Origin: Alkalihalobacterium sp048323755
Lineage (GTDB): Bacteria > Bacillota > Bacilli > Bacillales > Bacillaceae_F
NCBI RefSeq assembly: GCF_048323755.1
Contig: NZ_JBLWFS010000016.1
Span: forward strand, 1 to 64,000
DNA length: 64,000 bases
Reading direction: 5' to 3'
In this document: piece by piece, positions 16,803 through 26,473 of the stretch
Numbering within the stretch: position 1 is the first letter of the stretch
How the letters are laid out: every line of letters starts with the position of its first letter
Notes under the pieces: generated by a model
The model's input: the letters and a program-made list of their open reading frames with translations, nothing else
Told to the model about the DNA's origin: nothing
Database searches by the model: none
Translations under genes and position numbers: made by a program

Positions 16803-17726
16803 TTAAGCGGTAACTGAAGGCTCAATAACCGTTAACGTATTTTCAGTTGTATTTAAATTAACTGTCGCTCCAATTGGTATTGCGGCCTTATATAAACCAT
16901 GTCCGGTAGCAACGTTTGTCATTAATGGTTTCCCTAAAGGTACTAACCATTCATTAATTAGATCCTCGTAGGATGTAGCGTAAGAAACAAGACAATTCGT
17001 ACATTCTCCCATCACAATTCCGATACAATCGTCAAATTTTCCAGCCATTAACAATTGAGTAAAGTAACGAAGGATAATCGTTGTCGGGGCATTAATTTCT
17101 TCTAGAAACAAAATTTTACCGGCTGTATCAATTTCATAAGGCGTTCCAAGCGTATTAACTAAAGATGCCATATTGCCACCTACGATTGGTCCTGTTACAT
17201 TTCCTGGAACTAAACTAACTTGAGGTGTAGTTGGAGGATTTTCAATTATCCTAGGAGACATAAGTGTAGAAGTAGCTGCAAAAAACTGATTATAATTATA
17301 CGTCGGTGTGTCCGGTCTAAAGTCAATTAACATTAAACTATGAAACGTCGTTAAATCACTCAATTGATACAATAAATTAAGAAGAACTGTTATATCGCTA
17401 TAGCCCGTAATGATCTTAGGATTTGCACTTATTTCTTCAAAATTAAGATAGGGGAGAATGGTTTGAACAGACGTTCCTCCTCGAGTGGGCAGGATCATTT
17501 TAACCGATGGATCTCTAAACATCGTCATCAAATCTTCAGCTCGATCTTGGGCAGGAGCTGCTGCAATTCCTTGCCAAGAATACACGTGTCGACCGTACGC
17601 AATATTAAAACCCATATTTTGAAGCATTTGTATCCTGGCATTCGTAATGTTCGCATCCAAAGGACTTCCTAGAGTTACTAAACCAATCGTATCGCCACTT
17701 TCTAACCGAGGCGGGTTTATTGCCAT
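16803..17726 (-). CDS. S66-family peptidase (LD-carboxypeptidase/MccF-like)
   Basis: A 307-residue serine peptidase of family S66, whose members remove the terminal D-Ala from murein tetrapeptides or hydrolyse microcin C-type adducts. The RGG loop (PTRGGTSV), the nucleophile elbow GYSDIT, the Glu in FLEEINAP and the His in ATGHGLYKAAIPIG are all visible, so the Ser-Glu-His triad is intact. The ATG at 17726 is chosen because AAGGAG precedes it; the longer frame adds 25 unconvincing residues. There is no signal peptide, so it acts in the cytosol. LdcA-type and MccF-type cannot be separated here. Confidence 0.85.
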   Translation of the reverse strand: MAINPPRLESGDTIGLVTLGSPLDANITNARIQMLQNMGFNIAYGRHVYSWQGIAAAPAQDRAEDLMTMFRDPSVKMILPTRGGTSVQTILPYLNFEEISANPKIITGYSDITVLLNLLYQLSDLTTFHSLMLIDFRPDTPTYNYNQFFAATSTLMSPRIIENPPTTPQVSLVPGNVTGPIVGGNMASLVNTLGTPYEIDTAGKILFLEEINAPTTIILRYFTQLLMAGKFDDCIGIVMGECTNCLVSYATSYEDLINEWLVPLGKPLMTNVATGHGLYKAAIPIGATVNLNTTENTLTVIEPSVTA

Positions 17727-18055
17727 ATAATTCGCTCCTTGTCTTTCTAGTAAAAACAATTCAAATCCGCTAAAAAAGGTCCTTTTTAAGGCAATTCTCA
17801 TCCATTTTTCTTCTATTTTATGAAATGAGTAATTTTAAAATTACAAATTGTTTACACATTGACCTAGGATTGCTTAATGGGTGAATGAGCAAAAATATCC
17901 AAGAATGAACTACAACTGCATTTTTTCCCTAAATTATTTGGTGGTTTTTAAACATATAGATCAGGGTTTAACCTGATTGGTTATAAATAGGAATAATGTT
18001 ACCTTTTGTATAGGGGAGTAAAAACAAATATAAATATTATATGGAGGAATAAACG

Positions 18056-18706
18056 ATGAAAAAAATAAAATTATTCGTTGCAGCAACACTACTAATCGGA
18101 GCACTAGCAGCATGTGGAACAGCTGCACCAGAAGAAGAGGCTCAAACACCAACTAACGGTGAGATTGTAGAAACACCAGGTGAAGGAGAAGCGGAAGAGC
18201 CAGGTGAGGATGAGGCAGCAAACGATGATGAAGAAATGATTTTAATACCTGAAATGAAGGAGTTAGAAATAGAAGTTGAAGGTCAAGTAGAAAAGAGAAT
18301 TGCTCATTTAGAAGTAAGCGACTTAAATTATTCAATGTTTGTACTTGAGGGATATTCATTAGAAGCGGAAGAGCCAGGTAAGGATGCACTATTGATGGAC
18401 TATGATAACGAATTTTTTGTAAGAATTGAACCTCAAGGAAAAGGTGTTAATGCTGAGGAAATCAAGAACCATATTATCGAGTATGCCGAAGGAACGGTAG
18501 AAGAAGGACATTCTGTTCCATTAGCTAATGTAGAGTACGCAGTGTTAGAAGTTGTCGAAGATGGAGCAACAGCTATCATTCATACGGCGAAAGATTTCAA
18601 TGGAAACTTATTTAAATTTACGATGTTCTTACCAGGTAAAGAAGCAGCTGAAGGAGCAGAGCCAAGCTTCTGGGCTATGCTAGATACAATCTCAGCTGGG
18701 GAATAA
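18056..18706 (+). CDS. acidic lipoprotein of unknown function
   Basis: A 216-residue protein with a signal peptide and a clear lipobox (LAAC, Cys20), so it should be anchored on the outer face of the cytoplasmic membrane. A Glu/Pro/Gly-rich linker (about 24-60) leads to a mixed alpha-beta domain. The protein is strongly acidic, as is common for exported proteins of alkaliphiles. I do not recognise the domain. It stands alone with a good ribosome binding site (TGGAGG) and terminator. Confidence 0.85.
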   Translation: MKKIKLFVAATLLIGALAACGTAAPEEEAQTPTNGEIVETPGEGEAEEPGEDEAANDDEEMILIPEMKELEIEVEGQVEKRIAHLEVSDLNYSMFVLEGYSLEAEEPGKDALLMDYDNEFFVRIEPQGKGVNAEEIKNHIIEYAEGTVEEGHSVPLANVEYAVLEVVEDGATAIIHTAKDFNGNLFKFTMFLPGKEAAEGAEPSFWAMLDTISAGE

Positions 18707-18731
18707 CCTTCTAATACAAAAGTAATCATAC

Positions 18732-18778
18732 AAAGAAACCGCCGAATGAACTTGCTCATTCTGTGCGGTTTCTTTTTG
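18732..18778 (+). terminator. terminator after the lipoprotein gene
   Basis: AAAGAAACCGC and GCGGTTTCTTT arms followed by a T run. Confidence 0.85.
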
Positions 18779-18790
18779 TTCATTATTTCC

Positions 18791-18838
18791 GGTGCCAGGC
18801 ACCTTTAATGCGCTGTTGCACTAAAGGTGCCTGGCACC
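18791..18838. repeat. long perfect palindrome, 17-bp arms
   Basis: GGTGCCAGGCACCTTTA (18791-18807) pairs perfectly with 18822-18838 across a 14-base loop. It shares its design with the palindrome at 21189 (different arm bases, pairing mostly kept), and a half-arm copy lies at about 35333-35349. It sits between the lipoprotein gene terminator and the ktrA leader. Confidence 0.8.
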
Positions 18839-18941
18839 ATTTTGTTAAGCTATGAATTTTTTGAATTAGCTATTGACAACATTAATTTAGAGGAGTAAAT
18901 TAATCTCCATAATAAAAAAAATTAAATACCTAGTACCTTTT

Positions 18942-19095
18942 ATTCGCTGAATCTATATGAGCGGGGGAACCAATTTTGACATAGCAATATGTCTTGGGGT
19001 GAATCTTATTTGTGAAATAAGAGGGGATACTCTCAGTCCCTAATCCGACAGCTAACCTCGTAAGCGTTACTTTTCTTACTAGAGAGAAGGGTCTA
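18942..19095 (+). ncRNA. c-di-AMP (ydaO/yuaA-type) riboswitch
   Basis: The leader before ktrA carries the conserved blocks of the ydaO-yuaA motif in order: GCGGGGGAACCAA (18961), CTTGGGGTGAATC (about 18993), the GAGGGGATACTCTCAGTCCC stem, AATCCGACAGCTAACCTCGT (about 19042) and a closing AGAGAGAAGGG. Binding of cyclic di-AMP is known to shut off expression of K+ uptake genes. A terminator lies directly downstream. Confidence 0.93.
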
Positions 19096-19105
19096 TGGAT
19101 AAGCC

Positions 19106-19137
19106 AAAGACCATTCTATTTGTGATGGTCTTTTTTG
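19106..19137 (+). terminator. riboswitch expression-platform terminator
   Basis: AAGACCAT and ATGGTCTT arms followed by six T lie between the aptamer and ktrA, as expected for transcriptional control. Confidence 0.85.
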
Positions 19138-19172
19138 TATTGGGTACGGTGGTAAAAGGAGAGAAGAGAAAT

Positions 19173-19829
19173 ATGAGAAAACAGTTCGCAGTAATTGGTC
19201 TTGGAAGATTTGGGAGCAGTGTTTGTAAAGAATTGTATAAGCTAGGCCATGACGTCCTTGCGATAGACAACAATGAGGAGAAAGTAAATAACATGACACA
19301 ATTCTCTACCCACAGTGTAATCGCAAATGGTACAGACGAAAACGCATTACAATCATTGGGAATTCGTAACTTCGACTTTGTCATTGTCGCGATCGGGGAC
19401 AACATTCAATCTAGTATTCTATGTACATTAATTCTCAAAGAGATGGGCGTGAAAAACGTCTGGGTAAAAGCGCAAAATTATTATCATCACCGTGTACTTG
19501 AAAAAATCGGTGCAGATCGGATCGTTCACCCAGAGCAGGATATGGGTATTCGAATTGCTCAACATCTCGTCTCAGAAAAAATAATCGACTATATTGAACT
19601 GTCAGATGAATACAGTATTGTGGAATTAATAGCTAGTGAAAAAGTAGCAGGTAAATCACTTGCTCAGCTAGATATCCGTGCGAAATATGGCTGTACGATA
19701 CTTGCAATAAAACGAGATAAAGATATTAATATATCGCCTTTCCCTCAAGACCTAATTGACAAAAACGATATATTAATTGTTATAGGTCATAAAAACGATC
19801 TCAAGAGGTTTGAAGAAGAGGGGCTGTAA
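19173..19829 (+). CDS. ktrA: KtrA K+ uptake gating subunit
   Basis: A 218-residue cytosolic RCK protein that forms the ring gating the KtrB channel. The Rossmann motif GLGRFGSSV and a C-terminal TrkA_C domain are visible. The frame can be extended to an ATG at 19095, but that codon is inside the riboswitch; the ATG at 19173 follows AAAGGAGAG and matches family length. It overlaps ktrB by one base (TAATG). The yuaA-type riboswitch upstream supports the KtrA rather than the KtrC name. Confidence 0.93.
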   Translation: MRKQFAVIGLGRFGSSVCKELYKLGHDVLAIDNNEEKVNNMTQFSTHSVIANGTDENALQSLGIRNFDFVIVAIGDNIQSSILCTLILKEMGVKNVWVKAQNYYHHRVLEKIGADRIVHPEQDMGIRIAQHLVSEKIIDYIELSDEYSIVELIASEKVAGKSLAQLDIRAKYGCTILAIKRDKDINISPFPQDLIDKNDILIVIGHKNDLKRFEEEGL

Positions 19830-21181
19830 TGAAAACGTCAAACTTATTTTCTTCAAACCAGATGAGAGGGAAAGTTATACATCTTTCACCTCCACAAATT
19901 TTAGCATTAAGCTTTCTCGTTTTTATTGCGATTGGAACTGTTTTATTAAAGTTGCCCGTTGCATCTACCACCTACATCTCGTGGTTAGATGCGTTATTCA
20001 CAGCAACGTCTGCGATTACTGTAACAGGACTGGTCGTCGTGGATACAGGAACCGATTATACAGTTTTCGGTCAGGTTGTCATCATGTGCCTCATTCAACT
20101 TGGTGGTCTTGGGCTTATGACTTTTGCTGTCCTTATTATAATGATGCTCGGGAAAAAGATTGGTTTACAACAGCGGATCTTAATTCAAGAAGCTTTTAAC
20201 CAAACGTCCATTGGAGGATTGGTTCGTTTAATTAAAATCTTAGTCATATTTACTCTCATTTTAGAAAGTATTGCATTTACTATACTCTCGATCCGATGGG
20301 TACCCGAGTATGGGTGGCAAGAGGGGATGTACCAAAGTCTCTTCCATACGATTTCTGCTTTTAATAACGCTGGATTTTCGTTATGGTCCGATAGTCTTTC
20401 AGGTTATGTTGGAGATCCTGTTGTTAACCTTGTAATTACAGCTTTATTCATTACAGGCGGGATTGGGTTTACCGTACTAGCTGATTTGTGGTATAAAAAG
20501 AATTTTCGTCGATTATCGTTGCACTCAAAACTTATGATTGTTGGAACATTTGCTACGAACATCATTGCGATGCTTGTCATTTTTGTTTTAGAATATGCAA
20601 ACCCAGCCACTTTAGGAAGCTTGCCACTTTCAGATAAGTTATGGGGAGCTTATTTCCAAGCCGTGACCCCTCGAACAGCAGGATTTAACACACTTGAAAT
20701 TGGCGATATGACAACGGCCTCGATCTTACTCATTTTATTGCTGATGTTTATCGGAGCAGGAAGCGCTTCAACAGCGAGCGGTATCAAATTAACAACGTTT
20801 TTAGTCATGATTTTAGCGACTATTACTTTTTTAAGAGGAAAAAGCGAATCCGTAGTGTTCGACCGAACTATCAAGCAACAAACGATGATCCGAGCACTAG
20901 CGATTATCGTTATCAGTATTTTATTTATCTTCTTGACGTTGTTCATCTTAACCATCACTGAAAACGCACCATTTCTCATGATCGTCTTTGAAGTATTTTC
21001 AGCCTTCGGAACGGTCGGCCTTTCAATGGGGCTAACAGGTGAATTATCACCGATTGGAAAGCAGGTTATTATCCTGTTGATGTTCATCGGCCGAATAGGA
21101 CCACTTACACTTGCCTTTACACTAGCAAGACCAAAAAAGTCGAATATCCGGTACCCAGACGAAGAAGTCTTCACAGGCTAA
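19829..21181 (+). CDS. ktrB: KtrB K+ transporter membrane subunit
   Basis: A 450-residue integral membrane protein with four M1-P-M2 repeats of the Trk/Ktr/HKT superfamily. Pore-loop glycines appear in TATSAITVTGL, FNNAGFS, TPRTAGFN and AFGTVGLS. It moves K+ (Na+-stimulated in relatives) into the cell with KtrA. Translation is coupled to ktrA by the one-base overlap. The operon is expected to be repressed by c-di-AMP. Confidence 0.94.
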   Translation: MKTSNLFSSNQMRGKVIHLSPPQILALSFLVFIAIGTVLLKLPVASTTYISWLDALFTATSAITVTGLVVVDTGTDYTVFGQVVIMCLIQLGGLGLMTFAVLIIMMLGKKIGLQQRILIQEAFNQTSIGGLVRLIKILVIFTLILESIAFTILSIRWVPEYGWQEGMYQSLFHTISAFNNAGFSLWSDSLSGYVGDPVVNLVITALFITGGIGFTVLADLWYKKNFRRLSLHSKLMIVGTFATNIIAMLVIFVLEYANPATLGSLPLSDKLWGAYFQAVTPRTAGFNTLEIGDMTTASILLILLLMFIGAGSASTASGIKLTTFLVMILATITFLRGKSESVVFDRTIKQQTMIRALAIIVISILFIFLTLFILTITENAPFLMIVFEVFSAFGTVGLSMGLTGELSPIGKQVIILLMFIGRIGPLTLAFTLARPKKSNIRYPDEEVFTG

Positions 21182-21188
21182 AAAATCC

Positions 21189-21236
21189 GGTAGCAGGTAC
21201 CTTTAGCGCAGCAGCGCATTAAAGATACCTGCTACC
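21189..21236. repeat. palindrome related to the one at 18791
   Basis: GGTAGCAGGTACCTTTA (21189-21205) pairs with 21220-21236 with one mismatch. Compared with 18791, three arm positions differ and all three have the compensating change in the other arm. The loops share a TTTAATGCGC core when one element is reversed. It follows ktrB and may double as a terminator. Confidence 0.75.
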
Positions 21237-21297
21237 GATTTATTCATTATATATTCACTTTATATGCTTTAATATTTCTTATCTAATAATGTATGAC

Positions 21298-22317
21298 TTA
21301 CTTGATTTTTTGATAGGTTGCTTTATTACAGATGATATAGAGTTCTGCTTCAGCGGGGATCGGTTCTCCTAATTTTGTTAGTATATTAAAATCGTTTCGA
21401 TCCGATATGAGGTTTGCGCCAGCTCTCTTTAAGTCTTCAAAAGCATCATTATAGGTTTTCCACTCTTGGTGTTTATTAATTTTCCATAGATCAACACCGC
21501 TTTTGCGGCTCAATAATTTCATCACAAGCTTGCCTGATCCTCTGTGTACAGCTGATTTTGCCATTAAATCTGATAGTGCCTCGTCAGCGAGTATAAACTC
21601 ATCTACATTAGCATGTTCAAATGTTGGAATATGCTTCTCCTTCAGTATTTCAACTAATGTATAGATTTCTTTGTTCTTTTCCTTCGCATAACTTTCAATT
21701 GAGGAGACAATGATTAATGACTTTCCATCCGCAGCAATCGAGTCCATTACATTATCTTTCGTGAAAATTAATACCGCCTTGGCATTCAGTACATTTGCTT
21801 TCTCCAACACTTCCTTGTCAGTAGGGTCGCCTTGGATATAAAATAATGTTTCCTCATCCATAGGAGATTTCGGCATAAGGTCAATCAAAACAATTTTTGA
21901 ATGATCATCAATAGCAAGTATTTCTTTCATCGTATGCTTTGCTTTATTCGACCACCCAATAATGACATAATGTCCTGACCCTTTATACTTCAATTTACCT
22001 TCCTCCTTTAATTTACGATAAATCCCAAAGCCTTCAACAATTTTTCCGATAACGATACCAATTAAACCAATGCCAAAAAAATATAAAAAAAGACCAAAAA
22101 CCTTACCTACAGTTGTTTCAGGTACAAAATCTCCATAACCAGTAGTCGTTACCGTTGTCATCACATACCAAAATCCAATAAAGGGAGTGGGGAAGACTTC
22201 AGGCTCAATCCAATGAATGATGTAAGAACTCCCTATTAAAAAAATAATCGTAATGATAATTAAAGTAAGCTTGCGAATTCTTACAACCACTTTCATTAGT
22301 TCAAATATCATTAACAT
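21298..22317 (-). CDS. K+ channel with RCK domain (YugO/MthK-like)
   Basis: A 339-residue protein with two membrane segments flanking a pore helix and the selectivity filter TTTGYGD. A cytosolic RCK domain (GHYVIIGWSNKAK, a YVIIGW-type Rossmann start) and a C-terminal segment follow. It resembles YugO, the K+ channel used in biofilm signalling in B. subtilis, but no mstX homologue is adjacent. Placement beside ktrAB makes a K+ homeostasis locus with uptake and release on opposite strands. Confidence 0.9.
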   Translation of the reverse strand: MLMIFELMKVVVRIRKLTLIIITIIFLIGSSYIIHWIEPEVFPTPFIGFWYVMTTVTTTGYGDFVPETTVGKVFGLFLYFFGIGLIGIVIGKIVEGFGIYRKLKEEGKLKYKGSGHYVIIGWSNKAKHTMKEILAIDDHSKIVLIDLMPKSPMDEETLFYIQGDPTDKEVLEKANVLNAKAVLIFTKDNVMDSIAADGKSLIIVSSIESYAKEKNKEIYTLVEILKEKHIPTFEHANVDEFILADEALSDLMAKSAVHRGSGKLVMKLLSRKSGVDLWKINKHQEWKTYNDAFEDLKRAGANLISDRNDFNILTKLGEPIPAEAELYIICNKATYQKIK

Positions 22318-22383
22318 ACTGCCTATACCATCCTTTCATCAGAAATTATTGCCATTTTAAAAACCAAATAACCTACAAACACG

Positions 22384-22420
22384 ACAAAAAACCACTCTCT
22401 TCAAAAAGAAGGGGAGTGGT
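22384..22420 (-). terminator. terminator of the AhpD-like gene region
   Basis: ACCACTC and GAGTGGT arms, with TTTTTT following on the minus strand. It lies downstream of the AhpD-like gene and upstream of the K+ channel start. Confidence 0.7.
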
Positions 22421-22453
22421 CCTTACAATAAGTAGTTACTGCAATCAACTAGC

Positions 22454-22948
22454 TTACGCCATTTCATAAACACTAACGAATGTTGCCATGTAGCGAACAA
22501 ATCCATGGAGAGCAATGATTTCAGCAATCTCTTCTTTAGTGGTGCCTTGTTCTTGAAGGGAACGGAGCGTCTCACGATCCACATTTGCAGGGTTAACTGC
22601 TAACGTTTTTGCCAATTTAGCCAATAAAATCTGTTTTTCACTCATACGAGATGGGTAGTTCTCTTGTAAAAGTTCATCAAACTGTTGGCGGTTCCAGCCA
22701 TAGCGCTTTAATATCATCAAATGTGCAACAAGCAACTCTTGAATTCCGAGAGTGTGAGCGACAACAGATGCACAAATTCGCTTATCTTCATGGGTTGCAG
22801 CACCAGACTTAAATGTTTCTCCAGCTAACGCCCAAAGTCTTGGTAGAAGCCCAGCGTCTGCTACAGCATAGTACGTCATCGGTATTGTGCCATAATATTC
22901 TTTCACTTCTTTTAGCATCCGCTTCGTTTTATCATCATAATGGTCCAT
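22454..22948 (-). CDS. carboxymuconolactone decarboxylase/AhpD-like fold protein
   Basis: A 164-residue all-helical protein resembling the AhpD-like family. Where AhpD has CxxC, this reads ASVVAHTLG, so the redox cysteines are missing while the His is kept. It cannot act as a classical AhpD disulfide reductase. A GTG at 22960 overlaps the AAGGGTG site, so the ATG at 22948 is preferred. The substrate is unknown. It is monocistronic. Confidence 0.65.
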   Translation of the reverse strand: MDHYDDKTKRMLKEVKEYYGTIPMTYYAVADAGLLPRLWALAGETFKSGAATHEDKRICASVVAHTLGIQELLVAHLMILKRYGWNRQQFDELLQENYPSRMSEKQILLAKLAKTLAVNPANVDRETLRSLQEQGTTKEEIAEIIALHGFVRYMATFVSVYEMA

Positions 22949-23189
22949 GTCTGTCTTCACACCCTTAATATTTTTAGAATATTAAGAATTATAATAACAC
23001 ATCTCATCATTAGGGTATAGAATAATTTATCTATTTACAGATAATTCACAGAATTGACTTTTTTAATGAGAGCAGTGACTATATAATAGAAACCCAAAGA
23101 TAAAAAAAGAAATTAAAATAATATTACATTATTTGTAAAATAATTGGAAATTATAATTACTAATGAGAAAAGACAAAGCGAGGAACATC

Positions 23190-23849
23190 ATGAGAAGAAA
23201 CCAGGTCTTACTTCTACTATTTACAATAATCCTTGCAACAGCAGGATCCTTGAAGCATCTTCCAAAACACTATAAAGAACTAGCATACATCAGTTTCTTT
23301 AATGCTTTTTATTACTACATCTGTAAGAGGTACCTTCTGTGGGAATTTAAGCCGAAAGATATAAATTGGCGTATGGTTCGAGCCGCTCATACGTTTATCA
23401 CAACACCATTGGTCGTTTTATCGAGTTTATCCAAATTCCCTCAAACATTGCCAAAACAGATTGTCCATGTATTAAAGTGGACGTTCATCTCGGCTTATTT
23501 AGAGCATGTGATCGCTCAACAGAAATTAATTCGATTTAAACATGGCTGGAATATTTATTGGTCGGCACTAATTTACTTAAAGATGTATACGTATAGTTAT
23601 TTACATACAAAGAATGCTTTACTAACATGGGTTTTATCGATATGGAGTGCCATCTTTTTTATTCTTAGGTTTAAAATTCCTTTAAAAGCACGACTGTTCA
23701 AAGGTCCGTTTTTTCTAGTATTCAAAAAAGACATGCCCTTTAATTGGACAAACAGTAAGCTAATCAATAAGCTCTATTACAAAATAACCAAGCGAACAAT
23801 GAACATGTACACCGGAAGACGGATATCTCAAAAATCATCAAATTCGTAG
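23190..23849 (+). CDS. membrane protein of unknown function
   Basis: This encodes about 219 residues with four to five hydrophobic segments and many basic and aromatic residues, ending in a basic tail. A GCGAGGA site before the ATG at 23190 favours this start over the one at 23163. I do not recognise the family. It is somewhat like the 39162-40049 protein in composition (Lys/Tyr/Phe-rich, same type of topology). A strong terminator follows. Confidence 0.65.
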   Translation: MRRNQVLLLLFTIILATAGSLKHLPKHYKELAYISFFNAFYYYICKRYLLWEFKPKDINWRMVRAAHTFITTPLVVLSSLSKFPQTLPKQIVHVLKWTFISAYLEHVIAQQKLIRFKHGWNIYWSALIYLKMYTYSYLHTKNALLTWVLSIWSAIFFILRFKIPLKARLFKGPFFLVFKKDMPFNWTNSKLINKLYYKITKRTMNMYTGRRISQKSSNS

Positions 23850-23917
23850 TTGACAACTGTGTTTAGTTTGAATAATATAATATTTAACAAAAAGAATCCG
23901 AAGCTGATTGGAAACAC

Positions 23918-23960
23918 CAAAGGCTAATACTTCAAACCACTTGAAGTATTAGCCTTTTTT
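23918..23960 (+). terminator. strong terminator
   Basis: AAGGCTAATACTTCAA and TTGAAGTATTAGCCTT form a 16-bp perfect stem followed by T6. Confidence 0.85.
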
Positions 23961-24044
23961 TCTCTTTAATTCATACTAAACTAATAGGTTTTATTGAATT
24001 AATGTTAGATTGGGAAACAAGCAGCTACTACTGGAGGCATGAAC

Positions 24045-25696
24045 ATGACTTTTGAAATTGCATTCGTTATTTTTGTTGTACTTGGAATGTTGGTGTTTCT
24101 GATCCGAGAAGTGGCACGGCCAGACTTTATCGTCGCATGCGCCTTAGCTGTATTAATACTAAGTGGGATTTTGTCTCCAGCCGATGCATTAAAAGGTTTT
24201 TCCAATGAAGGGATGTTAACTGTCGCCCTATTATTCATTGTCGCTGGTGCGATCAAGCAGAGTGGGGTATTAAATAATATCGTTACAAAATCATTGGGCT
24301 CTGGAAAAAGCGAACGAAAATCATTGCTGCAAATGATGGTGCCCATCTCAAGTTTATCTGCATTTCTGAATAATACACCGATTGTTGTCATGTTTACGCC
24401 TGTCATTCGAAAATGGTGTAAAGAACGAAACATTTCACCTTCTAAATTTCTAATGCCGCTATCTTATGCAACCATTTTTGGGGGAACGTTGACACTCATC
24501 GGAACTTCAACGAATTTAGTGATCCATGGCTTTATGCTCGAAAAAGGATTTGATGGTTTTTCGATGTTTCAACTAGCTATAGTCAGCTTGCCAGCAGGAC
24601 TGCTTGGTATTTTATTTATGGTCACCATTGGCTATAAACTGTTGCCGGATCGAAAATCATCAGAAGAAACATTTGGGGAAGATGTAAAAAAGTATTTATC
24701 GGAAGCAACCGTTGAAGCTAACTCGCCCCTTATCGGAAAAACGATTGAAGCTGCTGGGTTACGAAATTTAAGTGGCCTATATTTAATTGAATTAATTCGA
24801 AATGGTGAACGAACAACTTCTGTCCCTTCCTATAAGAAATTGATGGCAGGCGATCGGTTAATTTTTACAGGGGTTTTATCAACCATTGTAGATATTCAAA
24901 ACATTAAAGGGCTTAAAGTTGAAACCGGAACGTATCTAAAATTAGAAGATTTACAAAACGGAAGTGCATCTCTAGTAGAAGCTGTCGTTTCCCATCGATC
25001 TTCTCTTGTTCATAAGACCATCAAAGAAAGCAAGTTTCGAAGTTTTTACGGAGCAGGTGTAGTTGCCGTTCATCGAAATGATGAGCGAATTAACGATAAG
25101 GTAGGAGATATTAAGTTAAAAGCGGGAGACACTTTGTTACTTTTATCGAATAAGGACTTCGAGCCCAGGTGGTCTAATTCCAAAGATTTTTACCTATTAT
25201 CATCCCTAGAAGAGCCAGATATAGTCGACCCTAAAAAATCAATTACAAAAAATACATACAATTCGATGTACTACTACTAATCGCATGCGCCATTGGTATT
25301 GGTACCGCACTTGATCAAACAGGGGCTGCAGCTTGGGTTGCTGACCACTTTATTCAACTGACAAAAGGGGCAGGTGTCATAGGCGCGATTGCAGCTGTTT
25401 ACTTATTAACAACGGTCTTTACCGAGGTGATTACAAACAATGCAGCAGCCGTCCTTATGGTACCGATCTCTCTAGCGATTGCCACTCAATTAGCGGTCGA
25501 TCCTATGGCATTCTTCGTAGCCATCGCGATTGCAGCATCAGCTAGCTTTGCAACACCGATTGGTTATCAGGCGAACTTAATCGTCTATGGCCCAGGTGGC
25601 TATCGCTTTTCTGACTTCTTAAAAATCGGGATACCGCTCAACACTTTATACATGATCGTTACAGTTATTATGGTGTATTTCGTATGGATTATTTAA
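24045..25696 (+). pseudogene. SLC13-family permease with TrkA_C domains, broken by an internal deletion
   Basis: The 5' part (to 25280) encodes membrane segments with the SAFLNNTPIVVMF signature and two TrkA_C domains. The 3' part (frame entered near 25256, last Met-initiated segment at 25427) encodes IQFDVLLLIACAIGIG, then VITNNAAAVLMVPISLA, the second signature. The parts are in different frames and the hydrophobic segments normally linking TrkA_C to QFDVLLL are absent. The junction at about 25250-25265 therefore combines a deletion of roughly 50 codons with a frame change. The ATG at 24045 fits the CTGGAGG site better than 24039. Not expected to work. Confidence 0.75.
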
Positions 25697-25745
25697 TACA
25701 AGCTAGAAAATTATATAAACTATTCTTAAAAATAAGAGGTGGATG

Positions 25746-26222
25746 ATGAAAATATCAAGTAAAGGTGAGTACTCATTACGAGCATTAATTGCACTAGGAG
25801 AAAATACGGGAAAGGTGATGACAGTTACTGAGATCAGTACGATAACACAAGTCCCATCACCTTATCTAGAAAAGATATTAATGCAATTAAAACAGTTAAG
25901 CTATATTACCAGCCGGCGAGGCTTCGGGGGAGGGTACCGACTAAGAATAAATCCTAGCGAAATATGTATAGGTGACGTCATTCGGAAACTGGAAGGCCCT
26001 TTAGCACCAATGAGTTGTGTCAGCGTTACATCCTACGAACCTTGTGAATTAGAAGGGAATTGTCGACTACAACCCTTATGGGGACTCGTTCGTGATACAG
26101 TGTCTCATATATTAGAGAACATTACTTTAGATGACATCCTTAAAAATAAAGTGATTGAAAAAGAACAACTTCTTAATGGAACATGGGGAAATCGGTGGGA
26201 TGTTCGTATGGATATCGAGTAA
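25746..26222 (+). CDS. Rrf2-family regulator, probably Fe-S
   Basis: A 158-residue winged-helix regulator. The N-terminus (KISSKGEYSLRALIALG) and the RRGFGGGYRL wing are typical of Rrf2. Three cysteines (C91, C100 and C106 counting from the ATG at 25746) have nearly the spacing of the [Fe-S] ligands in NsrR and IscR, and differ from cysteine-lacking CymR. It may sense NO, iron or redox. An AGAGGTGG site precedes the tandem ATG codons. It follows the broken permease in the same direction and may once have regulated it. Confidence 0.85.
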   Translation: MKISSKGEYSLRALIALGENTGKVMTVTEISTITQVPSPYLEKILMQLKQLSYITSRRGFGGGYRLRINPSEICIGDVIRKLEGPLAPMSCVSVTSYEPCELEGNCRLQPLWGLVRDTVSHILENITLDDILKNKVIEKEQLLNGTWGNRWDVRMDIE

Positions 26223-26299
26223 CATATAACAAACAAATAATTGAAATAGAACCACCACTACTATAATCATAAAATAATAGAATTAAAGTCCAACCAAGT

Positions 26300-26336
26300 A
26301 ATGAAGAGAGGCAGTCAACACCTCCCTCATTTTTCT
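26300..26336 (+). terminator. terminator after the Rrf2 gene
   Basis: AATGAAGAGAGG pairs imperfectly with CTCCCTCATT, then a short T run. Confidence 0.55.
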
Positions 26337-26473
26337 AACTCCTATACTATTCACGAAGATATACTTAAGTTATAATAAAGTTAAAAGTTACCACTTGAGG
26401 GGGATTTTTGGTAATTTAATAATTGATATGACGAGAGATTAATGCCAACTCCAAAAAGATGATAGGTGATGAC

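Noticed and set aside
19095..19172. N-terminal extension of KtrA
   Set aside because: The ATG lies inside the c-di-AMP riboswitch and its terminator; the ATG at 19173 has the proper site.
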